Source of the DNA: Nitrosarchaeum sp.
GTDB lineage: Archaea > Thermoproteota > Nitrososphaeria > Nitrososphaerales > Nitrosopumilaceae
DNA: 64,000 bases
Assembly (NCBI GenBank): GCA_023264875.1
Contig: JAHFUX010000003.1
Location: 1 to 64,000, forward strand
Reading direction: 5' to 3'
The translations under genes and the position numbers were made by a program. Under the pieces are notes generated by a model. The model made no database searches, was not told the DNA's origin, and worked only from the letters and a program-made list of their open reading frames with translations. This document shows positions 38,628 to 48,517 of this stretch, in pieces. The stretch's first letter is position 1, and each line of letters begins with the position of its first letter.

Positions 38628-39734
38628 ATGAGTGATCCTACGCAGGAAGACGTGATTTCCTTAGTCAATTCATTGTTTGAGGTAAATCAGTTCAACAGAG
38701 AAATGTATTCTTTGGAGTTTAGGATCAGTGATCATGATTTTAAATCAAAATTTGAGGATTTAGCCAGAAAATTAGAAAATATGAACTATGTTTGTAAGCT
38801 TGAACAAATGGAAGATGGTAAATATATTATCATTCAAAAATTTACTCCAAAAAAACAAAAGAAGTGGTTAAGCGCATCTTGGACTCCACGAATTTTGTTT
38901 GCAGTTGTCATCACATTTGTAATGATTGACGGTTATTATCGTACTACAGGAACAAATTCCATTATAGATATTGGGGAACCACTAGAAATGGCAGGAATCT
39001 ATACACTTTCACTTTTAGGAATTTTAGGAATTCATGAGTTGGGTCATCTAGTTGCAGCTAAGGCTCACAAACTAAAGACAACATGGCCATTTTTCATACC
39101 AGGATTACCAATTATTGGAATTCCAACCTTTGGCGCATTTATTCAATCGCGTGGATTAACAATTAATCGAGAAATTTTATTTGATGTAGCAATAGCAGGG
39201 CCAATTGCAGGACTGGTAATTACAATCATAGTTTCAATGTATGGTGCATACACTGCACCAATACTACAAGAAAATGTTGCACAAGGACTTTTTGCAGATT
39301 CAAAATTAATGGAATGGAATCAAGGAGAACCATTACTAATGACTGCAAGTTTAGCGTTGTTTGGAAAAGGTGGGACAGGTCATGAAGTAATAATGACGCC
39401 AGTTTTATTTGCAGCTTGGATTGGATTTTTAATCACGTTCTTGAATTTATTACCAGCTTGGCAGCTAGATGGTGGTCACATGGCAAGAACTCTACTTGGT
39501 GCTAAACGTCACAAGTATGCAACAATTGGAAGTATGGCAATTCTTGTTTTGTTAAATTATTGGTTAATGGCAATGTTGATTCTTGTTTTAAGTTCAAAAA
39601 ATCCTAGTGCAACACCACTTGATGATGTTTCCCCATTATCAAAAAATAGAAAACTTGCATACTTGGGTATCATAGGATTAGCTGTTTTGTGTGCACCAAT
39701 ACCATCAAATTTTTTACCTAATTTTTTACCTTAG
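38628..39734 (+). CDS. Site-2 protease (M50) family membrane protease
   Basis: GILGIHELGHLVAAKAH (HExxH) and LLPAWQLDGGHMART, multi-TM. Confidence 0.9.
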   Translation: MSDPTQEDVISLVNSLFEVNQFNREMYSLEFRISDHDFKSKFEDLARKLENMNYVCKLEQMEDGKYIIIQKFTPKKQKKWLSASWTPRILFAVVITFVMIDGYYRTTGTNSIIDIGEPLEMAGIYTLSLLGILGIHELGHLVAAKAHKLKTTWPFFIPGLPIIGIPTFGAFIQSRGLTINREILFDVAIAGPIAGLVITIIVSMYGAYTAPILQENVAQGLFADSKLMEWNQGEPLLMTASLALFGKGGTGHEVIMTPVLFAAWIGFLITFLNLLPAWQLDGGHMARTLLGAKRHKYATIGSMAILVLLNYWLMAMLILVLSSKNPSATPLDDVSPLSKNRKLAYLGIIGLAVLCAPIPSNFLPNFLP

Positions 39735-40826
39735 TAAAACTCTAGCCCCATCCATTACAACTGCAACTTTTTGTCTAGTACCTTGAGTTTTCAGAATATA
39801 ATCCAAAGAGGGTTTGATTCCAGATAAGGAAATCATGTTTAATTTCTTTACATAATATTCTGGAAGAATTGAAACCAACCCAATTTGAAAATTCTTTTGT
39901 ATTTCTGATAAAAATAATAGATCCTCCATTCCAGAAATGTATTTAGTCGGATTTCGAAGTTGATCAAGACTCAGTCTACCCTCAATGTATTGCTGAAGTG
40001 CATCAGAACCCAAGCCAGATTTACATTCTGCTACCAAGATAGATAGACCTCCATTTTGTATTGCACTAGCACAATTCCAAAGAGAGGAAAGAGATTTTCC
40101 AAGATTATCATTACTTGAATCTTTTCCAGTGCTGATTATCATTGATTTGTGGTGACCTATATCTTTGATTGCAAATGATTCTAGAGTTTTTACAGATGAA
40201 ACAGTTTCGGAAGGATGACCTATTGTAAAATCAACAATACCTTGTGAATTTGCCACAATTTCAATTGCCTTAATTTCAAAATTATCAGCAAATTTTTTAG
40301 ATTCATCAAAACTTTCAGTCATTTGTCCAGGTGTAGGAAGATTACTCTTTCTTTTTGCATATGCCGAAAGCATTGATTCCTGACCAAACTTTTTGATTAA
40401 TCTGGTAGAAATTGTTTCATATCCAAATAAACCATCAAATTCCATTTCCCCGACAAAAACAAGATTGGAATTAGAAAGATCAGCGTTGTCAAACTCATTA
40501 ATTGAGCTTCCTTCGGGTAGACCAGATTTTACTAGATTCATTATTTTTTTCTCAGCCAAAATTTTAGGAAACGGTAATGACTTTTGTTCACATGTTATAA
40601 ATAATGATGAGATGATTTTTTGAATAGATTTTGAGTTATGTAAAACTACAAGTTCCATAGGTTTTGTTAAATCAATAGTACTCAGTTTTTCATTGATCGC
40701 TATATCTTCTAAGATTTTACCATCAGAATCAATTTTTTGTTCTAGATTCTCTGCCCGAATATCTAGAACAACATCAGTAATACCATAATTTAACCAGATT
40801 TCAGGCATGATTAATACACAATACAA
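39726..40826 (-). CDS. Hypothetical protein with possible LarA-like C-terminal region
   Basis: LSSLWNCASAIQNGGLSILVAECKSGLGSDALQQYI resembles LarA C-terminal pattern; weak. Confidence 0.45.
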   Translation of the reverse strand: MYCVLIMPEIWLNYGITDVVLDIRAENLEQKIDSDGKILEDIAINEKLSTIDLTKPMELVVLHNSKSIQKIISSLFITCEQKSLPFPKILAEKKIMNLVKSGLPEGSSINEFDNADLSNSNLVFVGEMEFDGLFGYETISTRLIKKFGQESMLSAYAKRKSNLPTPGQMTESFDESKKFADNFEIKAIEIVANSQGIVDFTIGHPSETVSSVKTLESFAIKDIGHHKSMIISTGKDSSNDNLGKSLSSLWNCASAIQNGGLSILVAECKSGLGSDALQQYIEGRLSLDQLRNPTKYISGMEDLLFLSEIQKNFQIGLVSILPEYYVKKLNMISLSGIKPSLDYILKTQGTRQKVAVVMDGARVLLR

Positions 40827-40858
40827 ACCAAAATAAATCCAGTGTAGTTAATTTAGAT

Positions 40859-41464
40859 ATGGAATTTGTAAAAGAGTTTGCAACCTTTTTGCATCAAAAG
40901 GGGATAATAAAATTTGGTAATTTTACACTTGCTAGTGGCAAAAAAAGTTCATACTATGTTGATTTGAGACTAGTTCCTAGTTACCCTCATCAATTTAGAA
41001 CTATGATAAAATATCTGCAAAACAATATTGCAGAAAGTGTGGGATTGGATAGTTTTGATTCTTTAGTATCAGTTCCTACTGGAGGTTTGGTTATTGCATC
41101 AGCATTGGCAATTGAAACAGTTAAGCCATTAATCTATGTAAGAAGCAACCCCAAAGAATATGGAACTTCAAAATCAGTCGAAGGGCAAATTCAGGAAGGA
41201 ATGAAGGTTGTAATGATAGATGATGTTGCAACAACTGGAGGTTCAGTTGTAAATGCAATAAAATCACTAAAAGAAGTAAACATAACAATAGAAGATGCAT
41301 ATGTAATTGTCAATAGAATGGAGGGTGCAGATGAAGCACTAAAAGAATTAGGAGTTAAATTACATTCTATCACCAATATAATACAAATCACACAAGTATT
41401 ACACGAACAAAAACTTGTTGATGACGATACTTTAGAAAAAGTAAGAAAACAGATTAGCAAGTAA
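40859..41464 (+). CDS. pyrE: Orotate phosphoribosyltransferase
   Basis: FGNFTLASGKKSSYYVDLRLVPSYP; VVMIDDVATTGGS PRPP motif. Confidence 0.93.
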   Translation: MEFVKEFATFLHQKGIIKFGNFTLASGKKSSYYVDLRLVPSYPHQFRTMIKYLQNNIAESVGLDSFDSLVSVPTGGLVIASALAIETVKPLIYVRSNPKEYGTSKSVEGQIQEGMKVVMIDDVATTGGSVVNAIKSLKEVNITIEDAYVIVNRMEGADEALKELGVKLHSITNIIQITQVLHEQKLVDDDTLEKVRKQISK

Positions 41465-41468
41465 TTTT

Positions 41469-41533
41469 TGGCAGCTCAGACAAATGCCTTTCAATCATCG
41501 TTCAGATATAACTCTGATTCTTCATCGCAGCCA
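41469..41533 (-). ncRNA. Candidate C/D-box sRNA
   Basis: Minus strand TGGC-TGCGATGA-[guide]-CTGA-ACGATGA-[guide]-CTGA-GCT-GCCA: C, D', C', D boxes in order plus short terminal stem. Confidence 0.55.
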
Positions 41534-41576
41534 GTAAATTTTGTTTGTGCTCATTTTAAAACTAATGGAAATAATA

Positions 41577-41650
41577 TGGGCCCAAAGGGCTTCGATCCCT
41601 TGACTCCCCGGTTATGAGCCGGGTACTCTACCAAGCTGAGTTATGGGCCC
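41577..41650 (-). tRNA. tRNA-Met(CAT) (elongator-type; Ile2 not excluded)
   Basis: Cloverleaf, acceptor GGGCCCA/TGGGCCC, anticodon loop CTCATAA. Confidence 0.88.
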
Positions 41651-41691
41651 TAAGCAGATGGATTTTGCCTTCAGTATAAAATGTTATGAGC

Positions 41692-42324
41692 TCAACAATA
41701 TTCTTCATAACAACTATCAAGCAACAGATTTTGTGCAGATATAGATTTGTCTGCGATATGGATCAAATTATCTGAATCAGTTGATGTTTTTTCAAGAATA
41801 TTTCTCCAAGATGCAGCATGACGAATATCAGCTTCTGTATGAAGTTTAAAGTATTCCGTAGCCTCTTCATTAGATATCCCATAGAATTTTGCTAAGCCAT
41901 CAAGTTTTGTTTGGCTAATTTTAGGAATTTCTTTTTCAAAAGCATACATTGCACATGTCCCACCTTCATAGGTATTCATTAATTCAGATAATTCCAAAAC
42001 AGATTTCCTAGTCTTTTCTAATCCTTCATAGTGAATTAATTCATGTTCAGAAACTCCTAGTTCTCCTGCAAATTTAATCCATGATTTTATGTGAATAGAT
42101 TCCTCTTGTTGGTTATCAATTAATTCACTAATAACAGAATTGGGAGCCTTTTCTATAATAGGAGTCATAAATGATGGGACTGCCTTAACGAGTTGAAAGT
42201 ATTCTTTAGAATAACCAGATAATGAATCAAGAGTTAATTTTCCATCAGACCACATTTGATAGAATGGGTGTTTTAGTAAACTTCTTTCTTCAATCATTTC
42301 ATCAATTCGTTTTATTAGATTCAT
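41692..42324 (-). CDS. TenA/PqqC-like (heme-oxygenase-fold) family protein
   Basis: All-helical; HPFYQMWSDGKLTLDSLSGYSKEYFQLVKAVPSF; EEATEYFKLHTEADIRHAASW. Confidence 0.7.
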   Translation of the reverse strand: MNLIKRIDEMIEERSLLKHPFYQMWSDGKLTLDSLSGYSKEYFQLVKAVPSFMTPIIEKAPNSVISELIDNQQEESIHIKSWIKFAGELGVSEHELIHYEGLEKTRKSVLELSELMNTYEGGTCAMYAFEKEIPKISQTKLDGLAKFYGISNEEATEYFKLHTEADIRHAASWRNILEKTSTDSDNLIHIADKSISAQNLLLDSCYEEYC

Positions 42325-42405
42325 ATCACATCTTCTAATTTACCAATAAAAAATCTTTGTGTGGTTTACAAAAGATTTTATGGACAAATTACCCAATTTT
42401 GTTGG

Positions 42406-42499
42406 GTTCCAGTGGTGTAGACCGGTCAAGCATACTGCCCTTTCAAGGCAGTGATCCCGGGTTCAAAATCTAACGATGAAAATCCCGGCTGGAGCACCA
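42406..42499 (+). tRNA. tRNA-Glu(TTC) with a 15-nt intron in the T-loop and encoded CCA
   Basis: Acceptor GTTCCAG/CTGGAGC-A-CCA, anticodon loop CTTTCAA, T-stem CCGGG/CCCGG; removing 42468..42482 restores T-loop TTCAAAT. Confidence 0.93.
42468..42482 (+). other. tRNA intron (position 59/60), ATCTAACGATGAAAA
   Basis: Forms BHB: CCGGG/CCCGG, 4-bp TTCA/TGAA, 3-nt bulges AAA and AAT, inner TC/GA with TAAC loop. Confidence 0.85.
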
Positions 42500-42542
42500 A
42501 GATTTAATTACTAATGAGAAAGTTTTTTGAATAGGCCCAATC

Positions 42543-43394
42543 TTGGACAGGAAAAATATCGAGATTAATCCTTTACTTGAAACATATAGTAAGTATATCG
42601 ATAAAATCAACCAGGCATTAGATAGAGAATTATCACTATATTCAGAATCAGAATTCATTGAACCACTAAAATATTCCTTGGAGGGTGGAAAACGAATTAG
42701 ACCAATAATCTTAGTTTTGGCTGCCGAAAGTGTAGGAAAAATTGATGATAATACATTAGCAGCGTCATGTGCTGTAGAATTTTTACATATGGAATCTATC
42801 ATACATGACGACATTATAGATAACGAAACAATGCGAAGACAAAAAGAACCATTTCATATCAAATATGGATACAACACAAGTGTACTAACAGGAGATTTTG
42901 TTTTAGGGTTAATTCTTGCAATTTCTTCAAGATTAGACAATGCAAGAATAACAAAGGATTTGGCAACAACAGCAATGCTGATGAGTGAAGGAGAAATGAT
43001 AGAAAGCAGATTAGAAACAAGTGAAGATGTTACTTTTGATGATTATCTCAAAGTAATTGAATATAAAACTGCCACTGCATTTGAAGTGGCAGCAAGAATA
43101 GGTGCAATTATTGCAAATGGTAGTGAGGAAGAAATAGAAGCACTAACAGAATATGGAAAAAATATAGGAATTGCATATCAAATAAGAGATGATTTGTTAG
43201 ACTGGAAGAATGAAGATAAATTATTTAATTTATTAATCAAGAAAAGTTCTGATCCAAGAGATGTTTTCAATAAAATGGAAGAACTTCTAAAAAAATATTC
43301 TGACAAGGCCATAACAAGTTTAAGAAAAATTTCAGATAATGATGCAAAAATGAATTTGGATAATCTTATAAAATTTACAACGTTTAAGGCATAA
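42543..43394 (+). CDS. Polyprenyl diphosphate synthase (second paralog)
   Basis: GGKRIRPIIL, IIHDDIIDNETMRRQ, YQIRDDLLDW; TTG start. Confidence 0.88.
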   Translation: MDRKNIEINPLLETYSKYIDKINQALDRELSLYSESEFIEPLKYSLEGGKRIRPIILVLAAESVGKIDDNTLAASCAVEFLHMESIIHDDIIDNETMRRQKEPFHIKYGYNTSVLTGDFVLGLILAISSRLDNARITKDLATTAMLMSEGEMIESRLETSEDVTFDDYLKVIEYKTATAFEVAARIGAIIANGSEEEIEALTEYGKNIGIAYQIRDDLLDWKNEDKLFNLLIKKSSDPRDVFNKMEELLKKYSDKAITSLRKISDNDAKMNLDNLIKFTTFKA

Positions 43395-44868
43395 TACCTA
43401 AGCTAAGCGTTGGTGCAGCGAGTTCTACAAATTTAATAATTGGATCTGGATATACACCGAATCCTACCAAGAAAACTATTGAAAATATCATGATTGCAAT
43501 TACAGACTTTGGTTCAGATATTCTTTTTTCAGTTTCTCCTTCAAAGTACATTTTTCTTGTGATCCAACCATAGTAAGCTAATGATAAAGCACTGTTTAGA
43601 ACTCCAGCTATTGCAAGCCACGGTGCCCACCATATAGTTGAACCAGCATCCAATGCACCACCAAATAACATTATTTTACTCCAAAATCCAGCAAGTGGAG
43701 GTACACCAGCTAGAGCAAATAATGAGATTACCAATCCAAGTGATGTAATAGGCATTCTTCTACCAAGTCCTTTGAGTTTATCGATGTTAGTTACTGCAAG
43801 CGTGGTTACTATTCCTGTAACTGCTATGAATGCAGCACCTTTCATTACTGCGTGATTCAATATTTGGTATAGAGAACCTTGTAAACCAAGAGAGCTGTAT
43901 GGAGCTACTGCAAGTCCAATCAAAATGTAGCCTGCATGAGCAATACTAGAATATGCTAACATCCTTGCAAGATTCTTTTGCATGATTGCAGCGATGTTAC
44001 CAATGGTCATCGTCATCACAGCGATTATACCAAGAGCTAAAGTCCAATCAAGATTAAGTACAACCATTCCTAAAACAACTATTCGAATTGTCGCTGCAAA
44101 TCCTGCTTTCTTTGTTCCAGCTGCAAGTAAAGTGGTAATTGTTGGAGGTGCACCTTCATAAGTGTCAGGCAACCATTGATGGAAAGGCACCAGTCCCATT
44201 TTAAATCCAAATCCGGCAATAAACATTCCAACAGATAACAATGCTAACGGTAATAACGAAGGATCAAGAGTAGAATAACCCTGAATAACTTCACCAATAT
44301 TTGTTGAACCAGTTAATCCATAGGATAATGAAATTCCATAAACAATAATTGCAGATGATAATGCACCAAACAAGAAATACTTTAGTGCAGCTTCATTTGA
44401 GCTTGGATTCTTTTTCATAAATCCAACAAGAACGTATGTTGGAATGCTCATGAGCTCCCATGCAACAAATAACATCACCAGGTCAGTAGAATATGCTACT
44501 AACACCATACCGATTGTTGAAAGAAGTATTAAGGAATAGTAAACAGCAGGATAGTTCTTTTTTCGCATGTAATTAAAGGAGCCAACTGTAGTGAAGATTG
44601 CAACAATTAGCATCGCGATTGCAAAGAATCCACCAAATGCGTCATCTACAAGTACATCTTCAGAAAACAGAGCAGACGGAAGAATATTATCAGCAAGGAA
44701 TTGATATGCAACATATCCAATTGATGCAATCAATGCAGCAAATGCAATAACTGCATAAAATGAGTTTGAACCTTTTTCTTTTCTGGCAATGCTGATTATA
44801 GGTAACAAAACTCCTACTGTACCAAGTATTGCAATTATTACCAATGGAGTTGAACTGATTTCTAGCAT
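43384..44868 (-). CDS. nuoN: NADH-quinone oxidoreductase-like subunit N
   Basis: Proton-pumping antiporter-like subunit, end of nuo cluster. Confidence 0.9.
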   Translation of the reverse strand: MLEISSTPLVIIAILGTVGVLLPIISIARKEKGSNSFYAVIAFAALIASIGYVAYQFLADNILPSALFSEDVLVDDAFGGFFAIAMLIVAIFTTVGSFNYMRKKNYPAVYYSLILLSTIGMVLVAYSTDLVMLFVAWELMSIPTYVLVGFMKKNPSSNEAALKYFLFGALSSAIIVYGISLSYGLTGSTNIGEVIQGYSTLDPSLLPLALLSVGMFIAGFGFKMGLVPFHQWLPDTYEGAPPTITTLLAAGTKKAGFAATIRIVVLGMVVLNLDWTLALGIIAVMTMTIGNIAAIMQKNLARMLAYSSIAHAGYILIGLAVAPYSSLGLQGSLYQILNHAVMKGAAFIAVTGIVTTLAVTNIDKLKGLGRRMPITSLGLVISLFALAGVPPLAGFWSKIMLFGGALDAGSTIWWAPWLAIAGVLNSALSLAYYGWITRKMYFEGETEKRISEPKSVIAIMIFSIVFLVGFGVYPDPIIKFVELAAPTLSLGIMP

Positions 44869-44881
44869 CTCACATTATCTC

Positions 44882-46960
44882 CTATATCAACAATATCAGG
44901 ACTACAAATAACAATCCTGCCCCAAATACAAATAGATAAGACTGGGTTACACCAGTTTGAGTTCCTTGAACTACTTTGGCACTCCAACCAACTGCTTTTT
45001 GTAATCCATTATTCATTCCATAATCAATAACAGTCTTTTCAAAATATCTGAATACTCCTCTTGAAAGCCATAAGGGAGCTACAACAAAGCACCAATAGAC
45101 AATTGCATTAAGATAAAATCGATTTAGAATAACTTTATGAATAGCAGAAAAGAAAATATTGGAATTTACAAATTTAACAGGATCAACCCATCTGCCAATA
45201 TAGAACACATATCCTAATCCAGTTCCAATCGCAAAAGCAGATAATGATGCAGCGAGTGCAACTGGATTAATTCCATCTAAGAATCCAGGCAATATTGAAT
45301 TTTCAATTTCGTTATGTACAGAATGGATTCCAAATGATTCCTCAAGATAATCTGTAAATAATTCATGTAGTCCGCCTTCAAACGATAAGCCAACTAGACC
45401 AATGGCAATTGTTAGTACTGCAAGAATTCCATATGGTACCCACATAGATAATGATGCTTCATGAATATGATGTCCCTCTTCTTCCATTTTTTGAATATGT
45501 TTACTCTTTGAACCATAGAAGACCAGCCCAAGCATTCGAGTTGTGTAAAATGCAGTTAATATTGCAGTCAATACAGCAATTGCAAATATTGGTATGGTCC
45601 ATTCATGTCCTGATGTATAAATTGCACCAAAGATAGAATCCTTACTCCAGAAACCAGTTGTGATAAACGGTGCACCCATTAATCCAAGACCTGCAGCCCA
45701 CATAAACACATAAGTCTTTTTCATGTTTTTGCGTAATCCACCCATATCAGTCATGAATCTTGAACCAACAACATGCAGTAATGAACCTGCAGCCATGAAC
45801 AATGATGCCTTAAACATTGCATGTGAAATTAGATGAAAGAAACCTGCGGTATATCCGTTAACAAATTGTTGTGATAATCCAGCAATACCTAGGACCATCA
45901 TCATATAACCAATCTGAGAACCAGTAGAGTATGCAAGTACTTTTTTAATTTCAGAATTAACCATACCCTGAAGTCCTAAGAGAAGGGCAGTGGTAGCACC
46001 AACGAGAAGAATTACTTCAAAGAATTGATCTGCTAGAATTCCAGCAGCGCTTAAAGCAAAAACCAACGGTGCCAGTCTCATAACTAGGAAAACACCTGCT
46101 TTTACCATTGTTGCAGCATGAATTAAAGCAGAAACTGCTGTTGGACCAGTCATTGCCTCTAAGAGCCATTCATTTAGTGGGAATTGTGCAGATTTGCCAA
46201 CAGCGCCACCAAATAATAAAATGAATGCAGGTACTAAGAGACCTTGTGCAGACATTGCTGTTGCCCAAGTTGTATCATGCATTAATTCTCTAAATCCAAA
46301 TGTTCCGGCAAATAAAAATATCAAAAGCATACCTGCAATCATCATAACATCACCAACTTTGGTCATGATGAAAGCTTTCATACCAGCATGAGTTGGTGAG
46401 TAATAATCTAAAAGACCAAGAACAGTTCGTCCTTCAGTACCAACATGATCTTTCTTTTTATCACGATACCAAAAGCTGATCAATGCATAAGATGCAAGTC
46501 CTACACCTTCCCAGCCAAAGAATACTTGTAACAAATTATCAGATAATACAATTAATTGCATTGAACCAATAAAGAACAACATCCAGAACCAAAATCTTGT
46601 GATTGATTTATCACCTTTCATGTATCCTGTACTGTAAATCATAATGAGAAATGAAATCCATCCAACTACATTTGCCATAATTATTGAAAGTGGATCAGCT
46701 AATACACCTGCTTTCAAACCAATAGAATCAATCCAAGATATTTGATCATGAATTTCATGTGCTTCCAATGCCATTGGTAATAGAGATGCTGCAGAAAGTG
46801 CACTCATCAAAGCAAATCCAACTGCTGCATATCCAGTTGCGTGTTTTGATATTTTTCCAATTCCCGGTATTATCAATGCAGCAATAAAAGGCAGTATCCA
46901 AACTAACCAAGCACTTGCAGCACCTACATCAAATGGTAAACCTAACACTTCAGTTGCCAT
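44882..46960 (-). CDS. nuoL: NADH-quinone oxidoreductase-like subunit L
   Basis: 692 aa; GWEGVGLASYALISFWY, long C-terminal amphipathic/TM region. Confidence 0.93.
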   Translation of the reverse strand: MATEVLGLPFDVGAASAWLVWILPFIAALIIPGIGKISKHATGYAAVGFALMSALSAASLLPMALEAHEIHDQISWIDSIGLKAGVLADPLSIIMANVVGWISFLIMIYSTGYMKGDKSITRFWFWMLFFIGSMQLIVLSDNLLQVFFGWEGVGLASYALISFWYRDKKKDHVGTEGRTVLGLLDYYSPTHAGMKAFIMTKVGDVMMIAGMLLIFLFAGTFGFRELMHDTTWATAMSAQGLLVPAFILLFGGAVGKSAQFPLNEWLLEAMTGPTAVSALIHAATMVKAGVFLVMRLAPLVFALSAAGILADQFFEVILLVGATTALLLGLQGMVNSEIKKVLAYSTGSQIGYMMMVLGIAGLSQQFVNGYTAGFFHLISHAMFKASLFMAAGSLLHVVGSRFMTDMGGLRKNMKKTYVFMWAAGLGLMGAPFITTGFWSKDSIFGAIYTSGHEWTIPIFAIAVLTAILTAFYTTRMLGLVFYGSKSKHIQKMEEEGHHIHEASLSMWVPYGILAVLTIAIGLVGLSFEGGLHELFTDYLEESFGIHSVHNEIENSILPGFLDGINPVALAASLSAFAIGTGLGYVFYIGRWVDPVKFVNSNIFFSAIHKVILNRFYLNAIVYWCFVVAPLWLSRGVFRYFEKTVIDYGMNNGLQKAVGWSAKVVQGTQTGVTQSYLFVFGAGLLFVVLILLI

Positions 46961-46963
46961 AAA

Positions 46964-48517
46964 CTAAACCCCCAGTACTCCATTCATGTATGGAATTATT
47001 TGATTAAAGAATATGTCAGGATAAATTCCTAGAACTATTGTAAATCCTGCAAGTACCATCATTGGTGCAGTCATATACCAACTTCCTTCTTTAACATTAT
47101 CAAGATGTTCTGGTAGTTTTCCAAAGAAGACACGTTTTAGCATCCAAAGAATGTAAGACATTGTTAACGCAGTTGCAACAAGACCTAAACCAAATGTGAC
47201 GGCTCTAACGGTAGAACCATCTTCAATAGCAGTTTCTAATGCTCCATAAAATAGAGTCCATTCACCCATAAAGCCGCTAGTTGGTGGCACTCCCATAATT
47301 GTCAATGCACCAATCACTGCACAAACAGCAGTTATTGGCATCTTACCAGCTAACCCACCTAGCTGAGAAATATTTCTAGTACCAACTTTAACAATTATAA
47401 TTCCAGCCATCATGAAGAGGATGCCTTTACCAAGTGCATGTGTGACATACATCATCTCAGCGCCAGATAACCCAAGAACAGACATGGAGCCAATTCCAAA
47501 TAGAATGTAACCCATTTGACTGATACTAGAATATGCAAGTAATCGTTTGATATCATCTTGCATTAATGCCATCGCACCACCGTAAATCATTGTAACAAGA
47601 CCCCAAATGTGGAACCAAATTGAAAGGTCGGCAAATGTGTTTGGTAAAAATTCCACAATTAATCTGAAAATACCATAAGCACCAATGCCAATCATTGCAG
47701 GGGATAATAATGCACTAATTGGAGTTGGTGCGGAACCGTGAACCCATGGAAGCCATATGTGGAACATGAATACTGCAAGTTTGACTCCAAGTCCAATTGA
47801 AATTGCAATAGCTGAAAACATCAGAATATTTTGTGGAATTTCTGATTCTTGAATATCTGCAAAGTCAAAACTTCCAATTGTAAGGCCAATCATTAAAAAT
47901 CCTAATAGTAAAACAACGGCACCTGCATGAGTCCAAAACAAGAACATTAAACCGATTTTTCTTCTTGGACCAGCACCCCATAGAGCAACTAAAAAGAAAC
48001 CAGGAATCAACATTATCTCAAAGAATACATAGAATTCAATTAAGTTGGTAGACAGTACAGTACCAAGCATTCCCATTGCAAAGACAAGATAAAGAGCAAA
48101 GTAAAGTCCAGACTTGGCATTAACATAGTTTGAAAGAGAAGAGGATTCAATTATTGTTGAATTACCGCTAGTTGATGTAATTTCGTGTTGTTCTTCCTCG
48201 TATTGTTCATGAAATCTGTGAATCATGTAGGGTTTTGAATAAAGTACCAAAATTGTACTTAGTACGTAAATCATAATAGCAAATGGAGATGCTAAACCAT
48301 CCAATAGGAAACCAAATTCACCGAACTGTTCTGTCCACGGATAATGTTCTTCGGTAGTACCACTTAATGTAGATAGAATAATCAATACAGTAGCATAAAG
48401 CAGAATGCCAAAGGTAAACCACATTGCAGGTGTAGGACCTATTTTTCTTCCAATTATGTATGCAATTGGAGATAATAGTAAAGGCAAGAAAACTGCCTGT
48501 AAAAGTGCATATTCCAT
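46964..48517 (-). CDS. nuoM: NADH-quinone oxidoreductase-like subunit M
   Basis: FFEIMLIPGFFLVALWG, HIWLPWVHGSAPTPISALLS. Confidence 0.93.
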   Translation of the reverse strand: MEYALLQAVFLPLLLSPIAYIIGRKIGPTPAMWFTFGILLYATVLIILSTLSGTTEEHYPWTEQFGEFGFLLDGLASPFAIMIYVLSTILVLYSKPYMIHRFHEQYEEEQHEITSTSGNSTIIESSSLSNYVNAKSGLYFALYLVFAMGMLGTVLSTNLIEFYVFFEIMLIPGFFLVALWGAGPRRKIGLMFLFWTHAGAVVLLLGFLMIGLTIGSFDFADIQESEIPQNILMFSAIAISIGLGVKLAVFMFHIWLPWVHGSAPTPISALLSPAMIGIGAYGIFRLIVEFLPNTFADLSIWFHIWGLVTMIYGGAMALMQDDIKRLLAYSSISQMGYILFGIGSMSVLGLSGAEMMYVTHALGKGILFMMAGIIIVKVGTRNISQLGGLAGKMPITAVCAVIGALTIMGVPPTSGFMGEWTLFYGALETAIEDGSTVRAVTFGLGLVATALTMSYILWMLKRVFFGKLPEHLDNVKEGSWYMTAPMMVLAGFTIVLGIYPDIFFNQIIPYMNGVLGV

